From: Lacipirellula limnantheis
GTDB taxonomy: Bacteria; Planctomycetota; Planctomycetia; Pirellulales; Lacipirellulaceae
Reading direction: 5' to 3'
Assembly (NCBI RefSeq): GCF_007746075.1
Contig: NZ_CP036339.1
Span: 1,574,856 to 1,638,855, forward strand
Length of the DNA: 64,000 nucleotides
The notes under the pieces were generated by a model. It was given only the letters and a program-made list of their open reading frames with translations. It had not been told where the DNA came from and searched no databases. Below, piece by piece: positions 9,938 to 18,736 of the stretch (its first letter is position 1; each line of letters opens with the position of its first letter). The translations under genes and the position numbers were made by a program.

Positions 9938-10742
9938 TATAGAGAGTTGCGGAGCGGGGTGTGAAGCATTTCACGCGGCCCAATTGTCCAAGAGCGAAAG
10001 TCGATTCGCGCGGACAAAACTCCCGCGCCGGCAAGGGGGTCGAAGCCGCCGCGAGGCAAAACTGCCGTGAATTCTGCAGCCGTCGGTCGTTCGCGTTGTC
10101 GAAGGGAATTGTCATCGACGTTTGGACAAAACGCTGTGTTGCGGTGAATCGGCAAGCGCTGCGACGCACGGCCAGGCCGTGCCGAGCGGCATTCGCTGTT
10201 GACGTGGCATGGTGGACCGCGCTCCGGCAGCAGATGAAACGCTGCGAGACGGTTTGTGGATTGAAAGGTCGTCAGAAGTCGGGCGAGTCGATTCTTTCAG
10301 AAGGAGTGGCCCTATTTCAACACAAAAGTTGGCAGAAGATTTAACGCTGTCGGGAACAGACATGTTGACGTGCTGCGCAGGTCCCTGCTTGTTGAGAGCA
10401 AATAGTTACTGAAAACCATTCGCGCGGCCCCCTTGGCATGGCTCGGGGCGCTTGGCGCCCTGTTTGCACCCATCGAGGAACGTCGTGGCGGCTGGCGGCG
10501 CTCTCCTTCGATTCGGGCTTTGTTGCCGGTCGCTTGCCGGTACGATTGGTTGATTTCACCTCGCAGCGGTTAGGATGGAATCGCGCACAACGCTCGAGAG
10601 GGCGCGGCCGTCGCTGATATTTCCCCAATGAACCGGCAGGATGCGACATCTTTTTGCGTCATTCGTTTAAGATTTGTGTACTGCGGCGGCTTGGCGGCCG
10701 GAACCCGCCAGGATCCGTGACGTCAACGAGAAGAGGCATGCC
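9938..10742. other. Intergenic region, no gene recognised
   Basis: About 800 bp between the divergent BFN-domain gene and the hypothetical gene at 10743. Short ORFs on both strands have no recognisable homology. A GC-rich palindrome (GCACGGCCAGGCCGTGC) sits near 10168-10184. Nothing else is evident. Confidence 0.4.
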
Positions 10743-11408
10743 ATGGAAAACTTGATGGATCGAGTGACAGCGGAACTAGAACGACTGGTCGATCGACAGC
10801 GGATCGAGATCGATGGGGACGTTGCCAGAGGGGCGTCTGGTCGTCAATTGTTAGTGCGGATGCTCTCGCTGCGTTGGGCGCTCGCCGACGCGACGCGACG
10901 CCGCTACGCGGCGCTTGCGGCGCAGTTCGGTCTCCGTGGAAATGGTGCGCTGCATGATCTGGTCGACGGCTGGGCGACCGATGGCGAGCGCACCGAGCGG
11001 ATGGCCGAAGCAGGGTTGTGGGAGCTTGCCGCGGACGCTGTCGCAGTTCCGCTCGACGCGAAGTTATGGAACGCCTATTTCGGCGCCATTGTCGTTGACC
11101 AGCCGTGGTCGACGCTGGGCGCGATGGTCGCCTGGGAGGAACTGAGCTCCGCCGCGATCGACGTCGCGCGGCGGTGGGGATCGTCGCGCCGCATCATGCC
11201 CGATGACGGCGGAGGCGATCGAGGGAGCGAGCTGGCCGTCGCCCTGGAACGCGAGACGCTAGAGCGCGAGGAGATGACCGAATTGCTCGACGGAATTTCC
11301 GTCGCCAGCGTCATGGGACTGCGGTTGACGCGCTGGGCGGCCGGCCACGAAGAGACGGGGCGCGGGCGAGTTTGGCCGACGTCGCGTTGGGCGGCGGGTC
11401 AGTTCTGA
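10743..11408 (+). CDS. Hypothetical protein
   Basis: A 221-aa soluble, mostly helical protein, not recognised. ATG at 10743 is chosen because AAGAGG lies about six bases upstream; a longer in-frame start at 10674 has no ribosome site. The sequence is rich in Ala, Glu, Arg and Trp. It contains LWNAYFGAIVVDQPWSTLGA followed by a conserved-looking acidic helix (WEELSSAAIDVARRW). That pattern is faintly like the heme-oxygenase-like di-metal oxidase fold, but too weak to assign. It has no signal peptide or membrane segment. A hairpin terminator follows. Confidence 0.65.
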   Translation: MENLMDRVTAELERLVDRQRIEIDGDVARGASGRQLLVRMLSLRWALADATRRRYAALAAQFGLRGNGALHDLVDGWATDGERTERMAEAGLWELAADAVAVPLDAKLWNAYFGAIVVDQPWSTLGAMVAWEELSSAAIDVARRWGSSRRIMPDDGGGDRGSELAVALERETLEREEMTELLDGISVASVMGLRLTRWAAGHEETGRGRVWPTSRWAAGQF

Positions 11409-11436
11409 GCGGTGGTCGCCGACTCATCACGAACAA

Positions 11437-11477
11437 GAGCCGCGCACGTCCCCCCAGCGGGCGGTCGGGCGCGGCTC
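11437..11477. terminator. Hairpin between convergent genes, probable bidirectional terminator
   Basis: The arms GAGCCGCGC and GCGCGGCTC are perfectly complementary around a 23-nt loop. It lies between the plus-strand hypothetical gene ending at 11408 and the minus-strand gene ending at 11512. The T-tract is weak. Confidence 0.5.
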
Positions 11478-11511
11478 CTTAGCGTTCGCAGTGCTGGCGA
11501 CGGGAAGATTT

Positions 11512-11835
11512 CTACGACTGCTGCGGCCGGGAGACGACGCGCTTGTTGACGTCGGTTTCCAGCACGCCGAAGGCCTGTTCGTGGCGCTGCACCGAGAGAT
11601 GCAGGGCGTGCAGCAGCCGCTTGGCGGTGTAGTAGTTGGTCACCAACCGCTGGGTAATGACGACGGCTTCCTGCGGAACGCCGAATGGCTGAGCATTGAG
11701 GCCGAAGTCGATGATCAACTCTTCGGGCGTCCCCGTGACGCGGCAGAAGTTGGCGTAGGAGGTGACGGCGTGCTTGTCTTCGACCTGGACGCGTTGACCT
11801 TCTTGGAGGGCTTCGGGCTTCTTTTCTTCAGACAT
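11512..11835 (-). CDS. DUF3467 family protein
   Basis: A 107-aa protein with the family pattern YANFCRVTGTPEELIIDFGLN, followed by QRLVTNYYTAKRLLHAL. Function is unknown; members are small soluble proteins common in planctomycetes and other environmental bacteria. ATG at 11835 has TAGGAAT seven bases upstream and starts MSEEKKPEALQEG. The longer frame to 11892 is not supported. Confidence 0.85.
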   Translation of the reverse strand: MSEEKKPEALQEGQRVQVEDKHAVTSYANFCRVTGTPEELIIDFGLNAQPFGVPQEAVVITQRLVTNYYTAKRLLHALHLSVQRHEQAFGVLETDVNKRVVSRPQQS

Positions 11836-11871
11836 GATGATTCCTATGTTCCTAGTGCAGTGAGAATTCAG

Positions 11872-11899
11872 TTTATCCGCCAAGGACGCCAAGGAGGAC
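11872..11899. repeat. Single arm of the CGCCAAGGACGCCAAGG repeat family
   Basis: CCGCCAAGGACGCCAAGGAGG matches the outer arms at 1469-1690. No facing arm is seen in the following 270 bp, which otherwise holds no gene. Confidence 0.6.
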
Positions 11900-12168
11900 G
11901 AATGCCAGAGGATGCGAGGGGAGCGAACGAGACTTTTGGATGAGGTATCGCCTCGCGCCGCCGTGCTCTCGTGGGCTGTGGTGGTGACTCATTAATTTTA
12001 GGGGATCGGGAGAGAGGGAGCTATAGGCGGAGCTTGCGGGAAGAGTGGCGTGTCGAGAATTTCGGCGCGGCTGTACGGGATGTGCGGGGCTAGGCGCTCG
12101 AGTGTGTTCGCAAGAGTTTAGTCGCCGTTCTTATTCATTCATTGGCGGAGCCGGCGGCTTGCGTGCCA

Positions 12169-12903
12169 TCAGCCGTCCTGATTGCCTGCGCCTTTCGGGA
12201 CAAGACGGAGGATCACGCTTTCGCCCGGAGGCGTGCCGGGCATTGGGTAGTCGGCGATTTTGCGGAGGTCGATTTTCTTGAGCAGGCCGCGGTGGCGGGC
12301 TTCGCCACGCTCGTCGACCCAACTGTGGCCTTTGATGAGCAGTAGCTCGTCAAAGGCGTGCCAGTGCGGATTGAGCCAGTAGAGGATTTTCCACATCGGC
12401 GCGACGGCGCGGGCGACGATGACGTCGAACGTGCGCAGCTCCAGCAGCTCTTCGACGCGAACGGCGAAGACTTCGGTTGGGAGCGAAAGCTCGTCGATCA
12501 TCGACTGCAGGACTTTGGCCTTCTTGCCGACCGACTCGCAGAGGGTGACGCGGAGGTCGGGACGGCAGACGGCGATGATGACGCCGGGAACGCCGCCGCC
12601 GGAACCGAGATCGAGGACGCGCGCTCCCTGTGGGAGTTGCTTGGCGAGTTCGAGGCTATCGCGAACGTCGCGGCCGACGAACTTGTCGAACGTGGTATGG
12701 CGCGTGAGGTTAAGCTGTTCGTTCCAGCGCCAGAGGGCCGCGCGGTAGCGGTCGAGGAGTTCGACTTGGGCGGGCTCGAGCTCGATGCGGTGCGCGCTGA
12801 GGGCGGCGGCGAGGCTCGGGTGATCTGGCCTCGACTCGGCAGCCGGGGGGGGGGCCGCGTCGTTGGCGGGGGCGTCGGCGGGATCGATGGGGTCTTGGTC
12901 CAC
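12169..12903 (-). CDS. rsmG: 16S rRNA (guanine-527-N7) methyltransferase
   Basis: Methylates G527 of 16S rRNA using S-adenosylmethionine. The SAM-binding motif VLDLGSGGGVPGVIIAV is near residue 95, preceded by LTRHTTFDKFVGRDVRDSL, both typical of RsmG/GidB. The frame stays open far upstream, antisense to truB, with no ATG at a sensible place. The best start is GTG at 12903 (MDQDPIDPAD), giving 244 aa with a proline/alanine-rich leader; the exact start is uncertain. Divergent from truB. Confidence 0.9.
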   Translation of the reverse strand: MDQDPIDPADAPANDAAPPPAAESRPDHPSLAAALSAHRIELEPAQVELLDRYRAALWRWNEQLNLTRHTTFDKFVGRDVRDSLELAKQLPQGARVLDLGSGGGVPGVIIAVCRPDLRVTLCESVGKKAKVLQSMIDELSLPTEVFAVRVEELLELRTFDVIVARAVAPMWKILYWLNPHWHAFDELLLIKGHSWVDERGEARHRGLLKKIDLRKIADYPMPGTPPGESVILRLVPKGAGNQDG

Positions 12904-13056
12904 GAAGTTCCACTGCGGGAAGTATTGTTGCGGGGCCGCGAAGGGTTGGGGATTGGGCAGTATCGTGGAAAATGAGGGTGGGGGGAAGCGCTTCGCGCTT
13001 TGGCGGTGCGCTCCGCTGGCGCGTCGCGGCGATCGATCTGCGGATTTGGGACGAAA

Positions 13057-13956
13057 ATGTTCGGCGTTATCAACATCAACAAACCGGCAGGGTGGAGCTC
13101 GCGGGCGACGCTGACGCGGGTGGAGCGATTGGTGCGGCCGGTGAAGGTGGGGCATGCGGGGACGCTCGATCCGCTGGCCGCGGGGGTGCTGGTGGCCTGC
13201 CTGGGGCCGGCGACGCGGCTGATTGAGCACGTGCAGCGGATGCCGAAGGAGTACCAAGCGACCTTTCTGCTGGGGCGGCGCAGCCCGAGCGACGACGTCG
13301 ACAGCGAGGTGGAGCAGCTGGTCGATCCGCCGACGCCCCCGCGGGCGGACATTGAGGCGCTGCTGCCGCGGTTCACGGGCGTAATCTCTCAACGGCCGCC
13401 GGCGTTCTCGGCGGTGAAAATCGAGGGGCAGCGGGCGTACAAGCTGGCGCGGAAAGGGCGGGACGTCGAGACCTCGCTGCGGGAGGTGGAGGTCTACGCC
13501 ATTGAGCTGGGGCGATACGAATACCCCGAAGTGGAGTTGAACATCCGTTGCAGCGGCGGGACCTATGTGCGGAGTCTCGGCCGCGACCTGGCGCAGCAAC
13601 TCGGCACGGCGGCGGTGATGTCGGCGCTGGTGCGGACGACGATTGGGCCATTTCGGATTGAAGACGCGATGGAGGCGCGATCGCCCGACGAAGAGCGATT
13701 GCGCACGCACCTGCAGTCGCCGCTCGCGGCGATCCCCGGCATGCCGCGGCTTACGCTGACGGATGGGCAGGTCTACGAGGTGCAGCACGGCGGGCTCATC
13801 AAGGGTGAGCATTTGCCAGAGGAGTTGCGCGGCATTGCGAGTTCGGCGGGGGGCCTGATCGCGGGCGTCGACGCGCGAGGCGATTTGATCGCCCTGCTAA
13901 AAGAAGCTCGGCCGGGGTGGCTGCGGCCGTCGCCCAACTTTCTCCAGCCGGCATAA
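13057..13956 (+). CDS. truB: tRNA pseudouridine-55 synthase
   Basis: Isomerises U55 of tRNA to pseudouridine. The 299-aa protein starts MFGVININKPAGWSS and has the catalytic Asp38 in GHAGTLDPLAAGVLV. Further family motifs are YQATFLLG, QRPPAFSAVKIEGQRAY and GTYVRSLGRDLAQQLG. ATG at 13057 matches the family start; the 19-residue upstream extension does not. Confidence 0.96.
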   Translation: MFGVININKPAGWSSRATLTRVERLVRPVKVGHAGTLDPLAAGVLVACLGPATRLIEHVQRMPKEYQATFLLGRRSPSDDVDSEVEQLVDPPTPPRADIEALLPRFTGVISQRPPAFSAVKIEGQRAYKLARKGRDVETSLREVEVYAIELGRYEYPEVELNIRCSGGTYVRSLGRDLAQQLGTAAVMSALVRTTIGPFRIEDAMEARSPDEERLRTHLQSPLAAIPGMPRLTLTDGQVYEVQHGGLIKGEHLPEELRGIASSAGGLIAGVDARGDLIALLKEARPGWLRPSPNFLQPA

Positions 13957-14067
13957 GCGGCAGGTCATCTTGGGGTTGGGGGAGTTTAATGGGGGTAAAT
14001 CTAAGGGAGCGGTGCGCGCTTGAGGCGTGGACGCGGGAAGAATTGAGGTGGGCGATCTTTGCTCTGC

Positions 14068-14157
14068 AGCCCCTGGCTCCGCCAGGGGGTAGAAGCGGCG
14101 AGTGCGCTGCTGACCGTTGCGGCGTGGTGCGCGACCCCCTGGCGAAGCCAGTGGCTG
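14068..14157. repeat. Palindromic element, family A (CCCTGGCTCCGCCAGGGG)
   Basis: Left arm AGCCCCTGGCTCCGCCAGGG and right arm CGACCCCCTGGCGAAGCCAG are each internally palindromic and mutually inverted, about 40 bp apart. Other copies lie at 18624, 29067 and 53007. The rest of the truB-ftsK gap (13957-14461) holds no recognised gene. Confidence 0.8.
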
Positions 14158-14461
14158 GAATGAGGGATACAGTTCGCACTGGCGCGGTTGTGCTGGCGGC
14201 GCTGGTCGCGCGCGTTGTTTGCGGCGGGCAAGGGTTAGTGCAGCGGGTCGAGAGGTTCAATGCAGGCGAGGGCGCCAGTCGAAGAAGTGAGTAGAGATGC
14301 GCGGCGCCGCCGAGGATGGCGGTGCGCTTGCTCAACACTCGCCAAAACCTACGGAAGACATTTTGGGCACGGATGCGCCCAGCGAACGCGTCGCGCGGTC
14401 ATGACGACTGCGCGGCGGCCGATGACACGTTGCTCGGATCGCCAACGCATCACGTTTCCTT

Positions 14462-17452
14462 ATGTTTGAAAACCGTAGCTTGAAGCTCGACCTTTTGGCG
14501 CTCGCGCTGCTGGCGGCGTGCGCCTTCTTAGGGACGGCGTTGGCGACTTACGATCCGGCCGACCCGCCGGGGACGCTCGTCTACCCGCCGCCCGCAGAAT
14601 ATCGGAATGCCTGCGGACCGATCGGCGCGTACGCGGCCCACGCTTTGTACGCGGGCGTCGGATTCGCGGCGTACTACTTGCTCGGTTCGTTGCTGGTGAT
14701 CAGCGCGCTGCTCTTGAAGCGGCGTGAAATCGATCAGCCGGTGCTGAGGGGCGTCGGGTGGGCCGTTTCCCTGGCGGCGTTCGCGACGCTGTTCGCCATG
14801 CTGTTTCAGCAGAGCTCGCCGGGCCCGGAAGTGGGGGCGGGCGGGTATCTCGGCGCGATGGGCTTTGCGCTGTTGGAGTCGAAGTTTGCGACGATCGGAG
14901 CCTTCATTCTGGCGCTCAGCGTGCTGCTGGCCGGGTTGCTGTTGTGTACGGACTATTTGCTGCTGCGCTTCGCGGCGAAGACGACCGTGGTGTCGGGGGC
15001 GGGGCTGATGCAGCTGGGCCGCGTCGGACAGCGCATGGCGACGTTGGCCGCGCATCCGCGGCGGGCGAGCGACCTTGACGACGTCATCGAATCGGAAGCG
15101 GACGACGTGGACGAGGGCGACGCAGAGACCGGGGAGCAAGAAGATGAGTGGGACGAGGCAGAAGCGGCTGAAGGCGACGACGAGGCCGAGGAAGAACTGA
15201 CGCTGCGGGTGAAGACGCCCAGCAGCAAGCAGCAGGCGGCCGAAGAGGAGGAAGATCTGACCGCGATCGACGGCGACGCGGATGAAGCTGGCGGCGACGC
15301 CGCGACGGCCGGCGAGAAGGCTCCGGGGATGCGAGCCAAGGTGGCGGCGGCGCTGACGATCAAGAACAATCGCATCGCGAAGCCGCAGCCGAAGAGCGAG
15401 CGCGACGAAGTGATGGAGCAGCTCGACGCCGCCGAGAGCCAAGGCGCCGGCGAATTCGACTACCAGCTGCCGCCGCTCGATTTGCTCCTGCCCTCGGACG
15501 AAGTGAGCTACGAGGAGCATGAGAAGGAAGTCCGCCGGAAGGCGAAGATTCTGGAAAAGACGTTCCAGAACTTCGGCTTCAACGTGAAGGTGGTGGAGAT
15601 TGAGACCGGGCCGGTGATCGCGCAGTTTGAAGTGGAGCTTGAGGCAGGCTTGCGGCTCTCGAAGATCACTGGCCTGGCGGACGATCTGGCAATCGCGCTG
15701 CGGGTGCCGAGCGTGCGCATCGTGGCGCCGATTCCGGGCAAGAACACCGTTGGCATCGAAGTGCCGAACGAGCACCGTCAGCTGGTGCGCATCCGCGAGG
15801 TGATCGAGGAGACGAACGGCCGCGCCAAGCGGATGAAGATCCCAATCTATCTCGGCAAAGACGTCGCCGGCAATGCGATGGCGGTCGATCTGACGTCGCT
15901 GCCGCATCTGTTGATCGCCGGTCGCACGGGTACCGGTAAGTCGGTCTGTCTCAATTCAATCATCGTCTCGATGATCATGAGTCGCGGGCCGGACGAAGTG
16001 CGGATGCTGATGATCGACCCCAAAATGGTCGAACTGAGCGGGTACCGCCAGCTGCCGCATTTGATGCATCCGGTGGTGACCGACATGAAGAAGGCCGAGG
16101 CAATTCTCGGCTGGGCCGTCGACAAGATGGAGGAGCGGTACGCGCTGCTCGCCCGGGCGGGCGTGCGGCATGTGACGGTCTACAACCAGCTCGGCGAGGA
16201 AGAGCTGCGCGAGCGGATCAAACCGACCAGCGAGCTCGAGTGGGAGAACATTCCGCGAAACTTGCCGTTTATTGTGATCGTCGCCGACGAAATGGCGGAC
16301 CTCATGATGACCGCCGGCAAAGAGGTGGAACAGCACATTATCCGTCTGGCCCAGAAGAGTCGCGCGGTCGGCATTCATCTGATTCTCGCCACGCAGAAAC
16401 CGACCGTCGACGTCATTACCGGGTTGATCAAATCGAACCTGCCGGCCCGCATTGCCTTCCAGGTGGCGAGCCGGACCGACAGCCGCGTCGTTCTCGATGA
16501 GAATGGCGCCGACAAGCTGCTGGGCAACGGCGATATGCTGTTCTTGTCGCCGGGAACGAGCCAACTGTTGCGCGGACAGGGGACGTACCTTTCGGACGAT
16601 GAGATCACGCGCGTGACGGAGTTCGTCGCCACCGATTCGCCGCAGTTCGCGCGGGAACTGATCGAGCTGAAGTCGAAGGACGAGCAAGCGGCCGAGATGC
16701 CGACGCCCGGGACCGACATGAAGAGCCGCGACGAGTTGTACGAAGCGGCCGTCGACATCGTGGTGCGCGAGCGGCGCGGGAGCGTGTCGCTGCTGCAGCG
16801 CTGCCTGGGCATTGGGTATGGACGCGCGGCGCGGTTAATCGATTACATGGCGGAGGACGGCATCGTCGGCGAGTACAACGGTTCGCAGGCGCGGGAGGTG
16901 GCGATCTCGATCGAAGATTGGGAGGCGATGGCCAGCGCGAACAAAGAGGAGAAGACCGGCGAGGCGCCGGCCGCCGCCACGACCGCTGCGCCGCAGCCGC
17001 TGACTGCCGCCAACGTGCAGCCGAAGCAGCGGCGTGCGACGAAGATCTTGCCCGGCTCAGACGAGCCAAGCGACCTGGAAGAGGAACCGACGCGGGCGAA
17101 GGGCCGCGGGTTGCGCTTGGGTCGCGCCGCGGCGGATGAACATGAGACGGACGATGAGGACGCAGCAGTCGACGAGTCGGACGACGAGACGCCGTGGGAC
17201 GAGGAGGATGAAGCGACCGCAGGGGAGGATGAGGAGTTCGAGGAGGAGGATGCGGCCGAAGACCCCGAAACGGATGAGGATGAAGAGACGAGCGCCGACG
17301 AGGAGTGGGACGACGACGAGATCGACGCCGACGAAGATGAGAATCTCGGCGACAGCGAACTGTGGGATGAAGACGCTGAGTCTGAATGGGACGACGAAGA
17401 GGACGCCGATGACGGGGCGGATGGCCCCGGAACACGGGCTGCCAGCGCTTAA
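14462..17452 (+). CDS. ftsK: DNA translocase FtsK/SpoIIIE
   Basis: Septal motor that pumps chromosome termini during division. N-terminal membrane segments lie at about residues 8-30, 60-82, 95-115 and 145-172. An acidic linker follows (about 205-295), then the alpha/beta motor with Walker A AGRTGTGKS near residue 486 and IVIVADEMADLMM. The gamma winged helix (SVSLLQRCLGIGYGRAARLIDYM) is near 765-810. FtsK normally ends at gamma; here about 180 further residues follow. The last 120 or so (from about 878) are extremely Asp/Glu-rich with repeated Trp. The in-frame DNA at 17095-17450 is clean, so this is not a frameshift. Confidence 0.96.
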   Translation: MFENRSLKLDLLALALLAACAFLGTALATYDPADPPGTLVYPPPAEYRNACGPIGAYAAHALYAGVGFAAYYLLGSLLVISALLLKRREIDQPVLRGVGWAVSLAAFATLFAMLFQQSSPGPEVGAGGYLGAMGFALLESKFATIGAFILALSVLLAGLLLCTDYLLLRFAAKTTVVSGAGLMQLGRVGQRMATLAAHPRRASDLDDVIESEADDVDEGDAETGEQEDEWDEAEAAEGDDEAEEELTLRVKTPSSKQQAAEEEEDLTAIDGDADEAGGDAATAGEKAPGMRAKVAAALTIKNNRIAKPQPKSERDEVMEQLDAAESQGAGEFDYQLPPLDLLLPSDEVSYEEHEKEVRRKAKILEKTFQNFGFNVKVVEIETGPVIAQFEVELEAGLRLSKITGLADDLAIALRVPSVRIVAPIPGKNTVGIEVPNEHRQLVRIREVIEETNGRAKRMKIPIYLGKDVAGNAMAVDLTSLPHLLIAGRTGTGKSVCLNSIIVSMIMSRGPDEVRMLMIDPKMVELSGYRQLPHLMHPVVTDMKKAEAILGWAVDKMEERYALLARAGVRHVTVYNQLGEEELRERIKPTSELEWENIPRNLPFIVIVADEMADLMMTAGKEVEQHIIRLAQKSRAVGIHLILATQKPTVDVITGLIKSNLPARIAFQVASRTDSRVVLDENGADKLLGNGDMLFLSPGTSQLLRGQGTYLSDDEITRVTEFVATDSPQFARELIELKSKDEQAAEMPTPGTDMKSRDELYEAAVDIVVRERRGSVSLLQRCLGIGYGRAARLIDYMAEDGIVGEYNGSQAREVAISIEDWEAMASANKEEKTGEAPAAATTAAPQPLTAANVQPKQRRATKILPGSDEPSDLEEEPTRAKGRGLRLGRAAADEHETDDEDAAVDESDDETPWDEEDEATAGEDEEFEEEDAAEDPETDEDEETSADEEWDDDEIDADEDENLGDSELWDEDAESEWDDEEDADDGADGPGTRAASA

Positions 17453-17680
17453 CGGCGTCCCCCTCTCGGGTGGGGGCGGCTGTTGAGGGGGCTGAGACGC
17501 AATATGTCGATAAAAGCGACGCGTTTGGTGGACAAAACGTCGCCCCAACCGTAAAGTGGGAGACGACGGAAGTCTGGGCTCCGCCGCACCCGGGGCAATG
17601 AATTCCGCCCGCCCGGCGACAGTAACGCCGCGCTCTCATTATCGACACCGCTCTGATTGACCCCTTCGAGGAGGACGCTA

Positions 17681-18367
17681 GTGGACGCTAAGAGACATTT
17701 TGCGCGCGCGACGTGGACTGTCGCGCTTTCCGCCACATTGCTGGCGGGTTCTCAAGCATCGGCCGTGCCGATGCTCTTCTCCGGCCTCAGCTCCGACGGC
17801 CATCCGGTGTCGGCCATTGCCGACTTCATTCTCAACGACGCGACCGACACGGTTAGCGTGACGCTGAACAACACCACGACGACGACGCTCGACGCGGGCG
17901 AGTTGTTCACGGGGCTCGATTTCACGATCAGCGGCCTGACGCCGACGCTCACGTCGGACACGGGCATTCAGCGAACGGTCGATGGCGCGGGGGCGTTCGT
18001 CGACACCGGCTCGCCGCAGAATCTCTCGTGGTCGGTCGCTTCGCTGGGCGGCGGCGTGCATCAGATCAACTTCAACCCGAACGCCAAGGATGCGATCATC
18101 GGTCCGCCCACCGCGGGGAGCTATGCCACCGCCAATGGATCGATCAAAGGGAACGCCGGCCACAACCCGTTCGCCGCCCTGGAGGCAAAGTTTGAGCTCA
18201 GCGTGCCGGGGTTGGGACCGAACTCGATCGTCGAGTTGCGGACCTTCCGATTTGGCACAACGCTCGATCCAGCGACCGGGACGATTACGCCGCTGCCCGA
18301 GCCGGCTGCGCTGGCGCTGGCTGGGATCGGGTTGGTCGCGATGGGGGCTCGGCGTCGCCGACGATAG
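17681..18367 (+). CDS. PEP-CTERM sorting domain protein
   Basis: A 228-aa exported protein. The signal peptide is in the first 36 residues or so (hydrophobic WTVALSATLLAG, then ASA). The mature part is beta-rich and Thr/Asp/Gly-rich. It ends with a PEP-CTERM signal: PEP, a hydrophobic helix (ALALAGIGLVAMG) and a terminal arginine run. Such proteins are recognised by exosortase, suggesting surface or exopolymer association. GTG at 17681 is chosen over an upstream TTG because GAGGAGG lies six bases before it. No exosortase gene is in the window. Confidence 0.85.
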   Translation: MDAKRHFARATWTVALSATLLAGSQASAVPMLFSGLSSDGHPVSAIADFILNDATDTVSVTLNNTTTTTLDAGELFTGLDFTISGLTPTLTSDTGIQRTVDGAGAFVDTGSPQNLSWSVASLGGGVHQINFNPNAKDAIIGPPTAGSYATANGSIKGNAGHNPFAALEAKFELSVPGLGPNSIVELRTFRFGTTLDPATGTITPLPEPAALALAGIGLVAMGARRRRR

Positions 18368-18399
18368 CTAATCCTCGGTTGGCAGCGTCCCGCCGCGGT

Positions 18400-18428
18400 T
18401 TGACAGACGGTGTTTTGGGCCTTATCCT
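18400..18428 (+). promoter_or_regulatory. Sigma70-like promoter of the cimA leader
   Basis: TTGACA at 18400-18405, exactly 17 bases, then TATCCT at 18423-18428. Transcription would begin near 18435, about 30 bases before the leader peptide start. Confidence 0.75.
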
Positions 18429-18454
18429 TGCAGAGGCTCAACCTAGAGGAGTTT

Positions 18455-18560
18455 GGACCTTTCGATGCCCGCGAAGCAGCCGCTTGCGATGATTCACCCG
18501 ATGCCGTACGGCGTCGTCGTGATTGGCATGATTATTCGAAAGGTCCGGCCTTAGGGGTTG
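18455..18560 (+). promoter_or_regulatory. Attenuator control stems (protector and antiterminator)
   Basis: GGACCTTTCGA (18455-18465) is the exact reverse complement of TCGAAAGGTCC (18536-18546). CAACC (18439-18443) can also pair with GGTTG (18556-18560), extending this protector stem. GGCCTTAGGG (18547-18556), which contains the leader stop codon, can pair along its whole length (one G-U) with CCCTGAGGCC (18587-18596), the 5' arm of the terminator. A ribosome at the stop codon would mask this antiterminator. One stalled on the Val/Ile codons would leave it free. Confidence 0.7.
18465..18554 (+). CDS. Leader peptide for branched-chain amino acid attenuation (candidate)
   Basis: A 29-codon ORF starting ATG at 18465 and ending TAG at 18552-18554. 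AGAGGAG at 18445-18451 could serve as ribosome site, though its 13-base spacing is long. Codons 17-24 encode V-V-V-I-G-M-I-I: three Val and three Ile in eight codons, placed just before the control stems, as in ilv-type leaders. The codons used are GTC, GTC, GTG and ATT. Two internal ATG codons (9 and 13) are alternative starts that keep the Val/Ile run. The peptide has no other obvious function. Confidence 0.7.
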   Translation: MPAKQPLAMIHPMPYGVVVIGMIIRKVRP

Positions 18561-18583
18561 ATGACTCACGCTTGAGATCGCAC

Positions 18584-18617
18584 AAACCCTGAGGCCGAAA
18601 GGCCTCGGGGTTTTTTT
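18584..18617 (+). terminator. Intrinsic terminator of the cimA leader
   Basis: Stem AAACCCTGAGGCC / GGCCTCGGGGTTT closed by a GAAA tetraloop and followed by seven T. It lies about 120 bp upstream of the cimA start. Confidence 0.9.
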
Positions 18618-18623
18618 GTTTTG

Positions 18624-18715
18624 TAGCCCCGGGCTCCGCCCGGGGGGTGAATTGCCAAACGAGACTGCCGGCCTAACGATCAGGCGACGCGACCCCCGGG
18701 CAGAGCCCGGGGCTG
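18624..18715. repeat. Palindromic element, family A (CCCGGGCTCCGCCCGGGG)
   Basis: Left arm TAGCCCCGGGCTCCGCCCGG and right arm GACCCCCGGGCAGAGCCCGG face each other about 45 bp apart. It fills the space between the attenuator terminator and cimA, so read-through transcripts must include it. Confidence 0.8.
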
Positions 18716-18736
18716 AGAGAACCAGAAAGCTATTCG

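Noticed and set aside
9961..10344. ORFs in the 9938-10742 gap
   Set aside because: Rich in Arg/Cys/Trp, no recognisable domain, and overlapping ORFs on both strands of equal length.
12904..13812. Minus-strand reading frames antisense to truB
   Set aside because: Arg/Pro/Ser-rich shadow translations; truB has full motif support.
18420..18617. Structured non-coding RNA such as 6S RNA
   Set aside because: The length and long-range stem first suggested 6S RNA, but the Val/Ile-rich ORF, antiterminator complementarity and cimA downstream explain every segment better as an attenuator.
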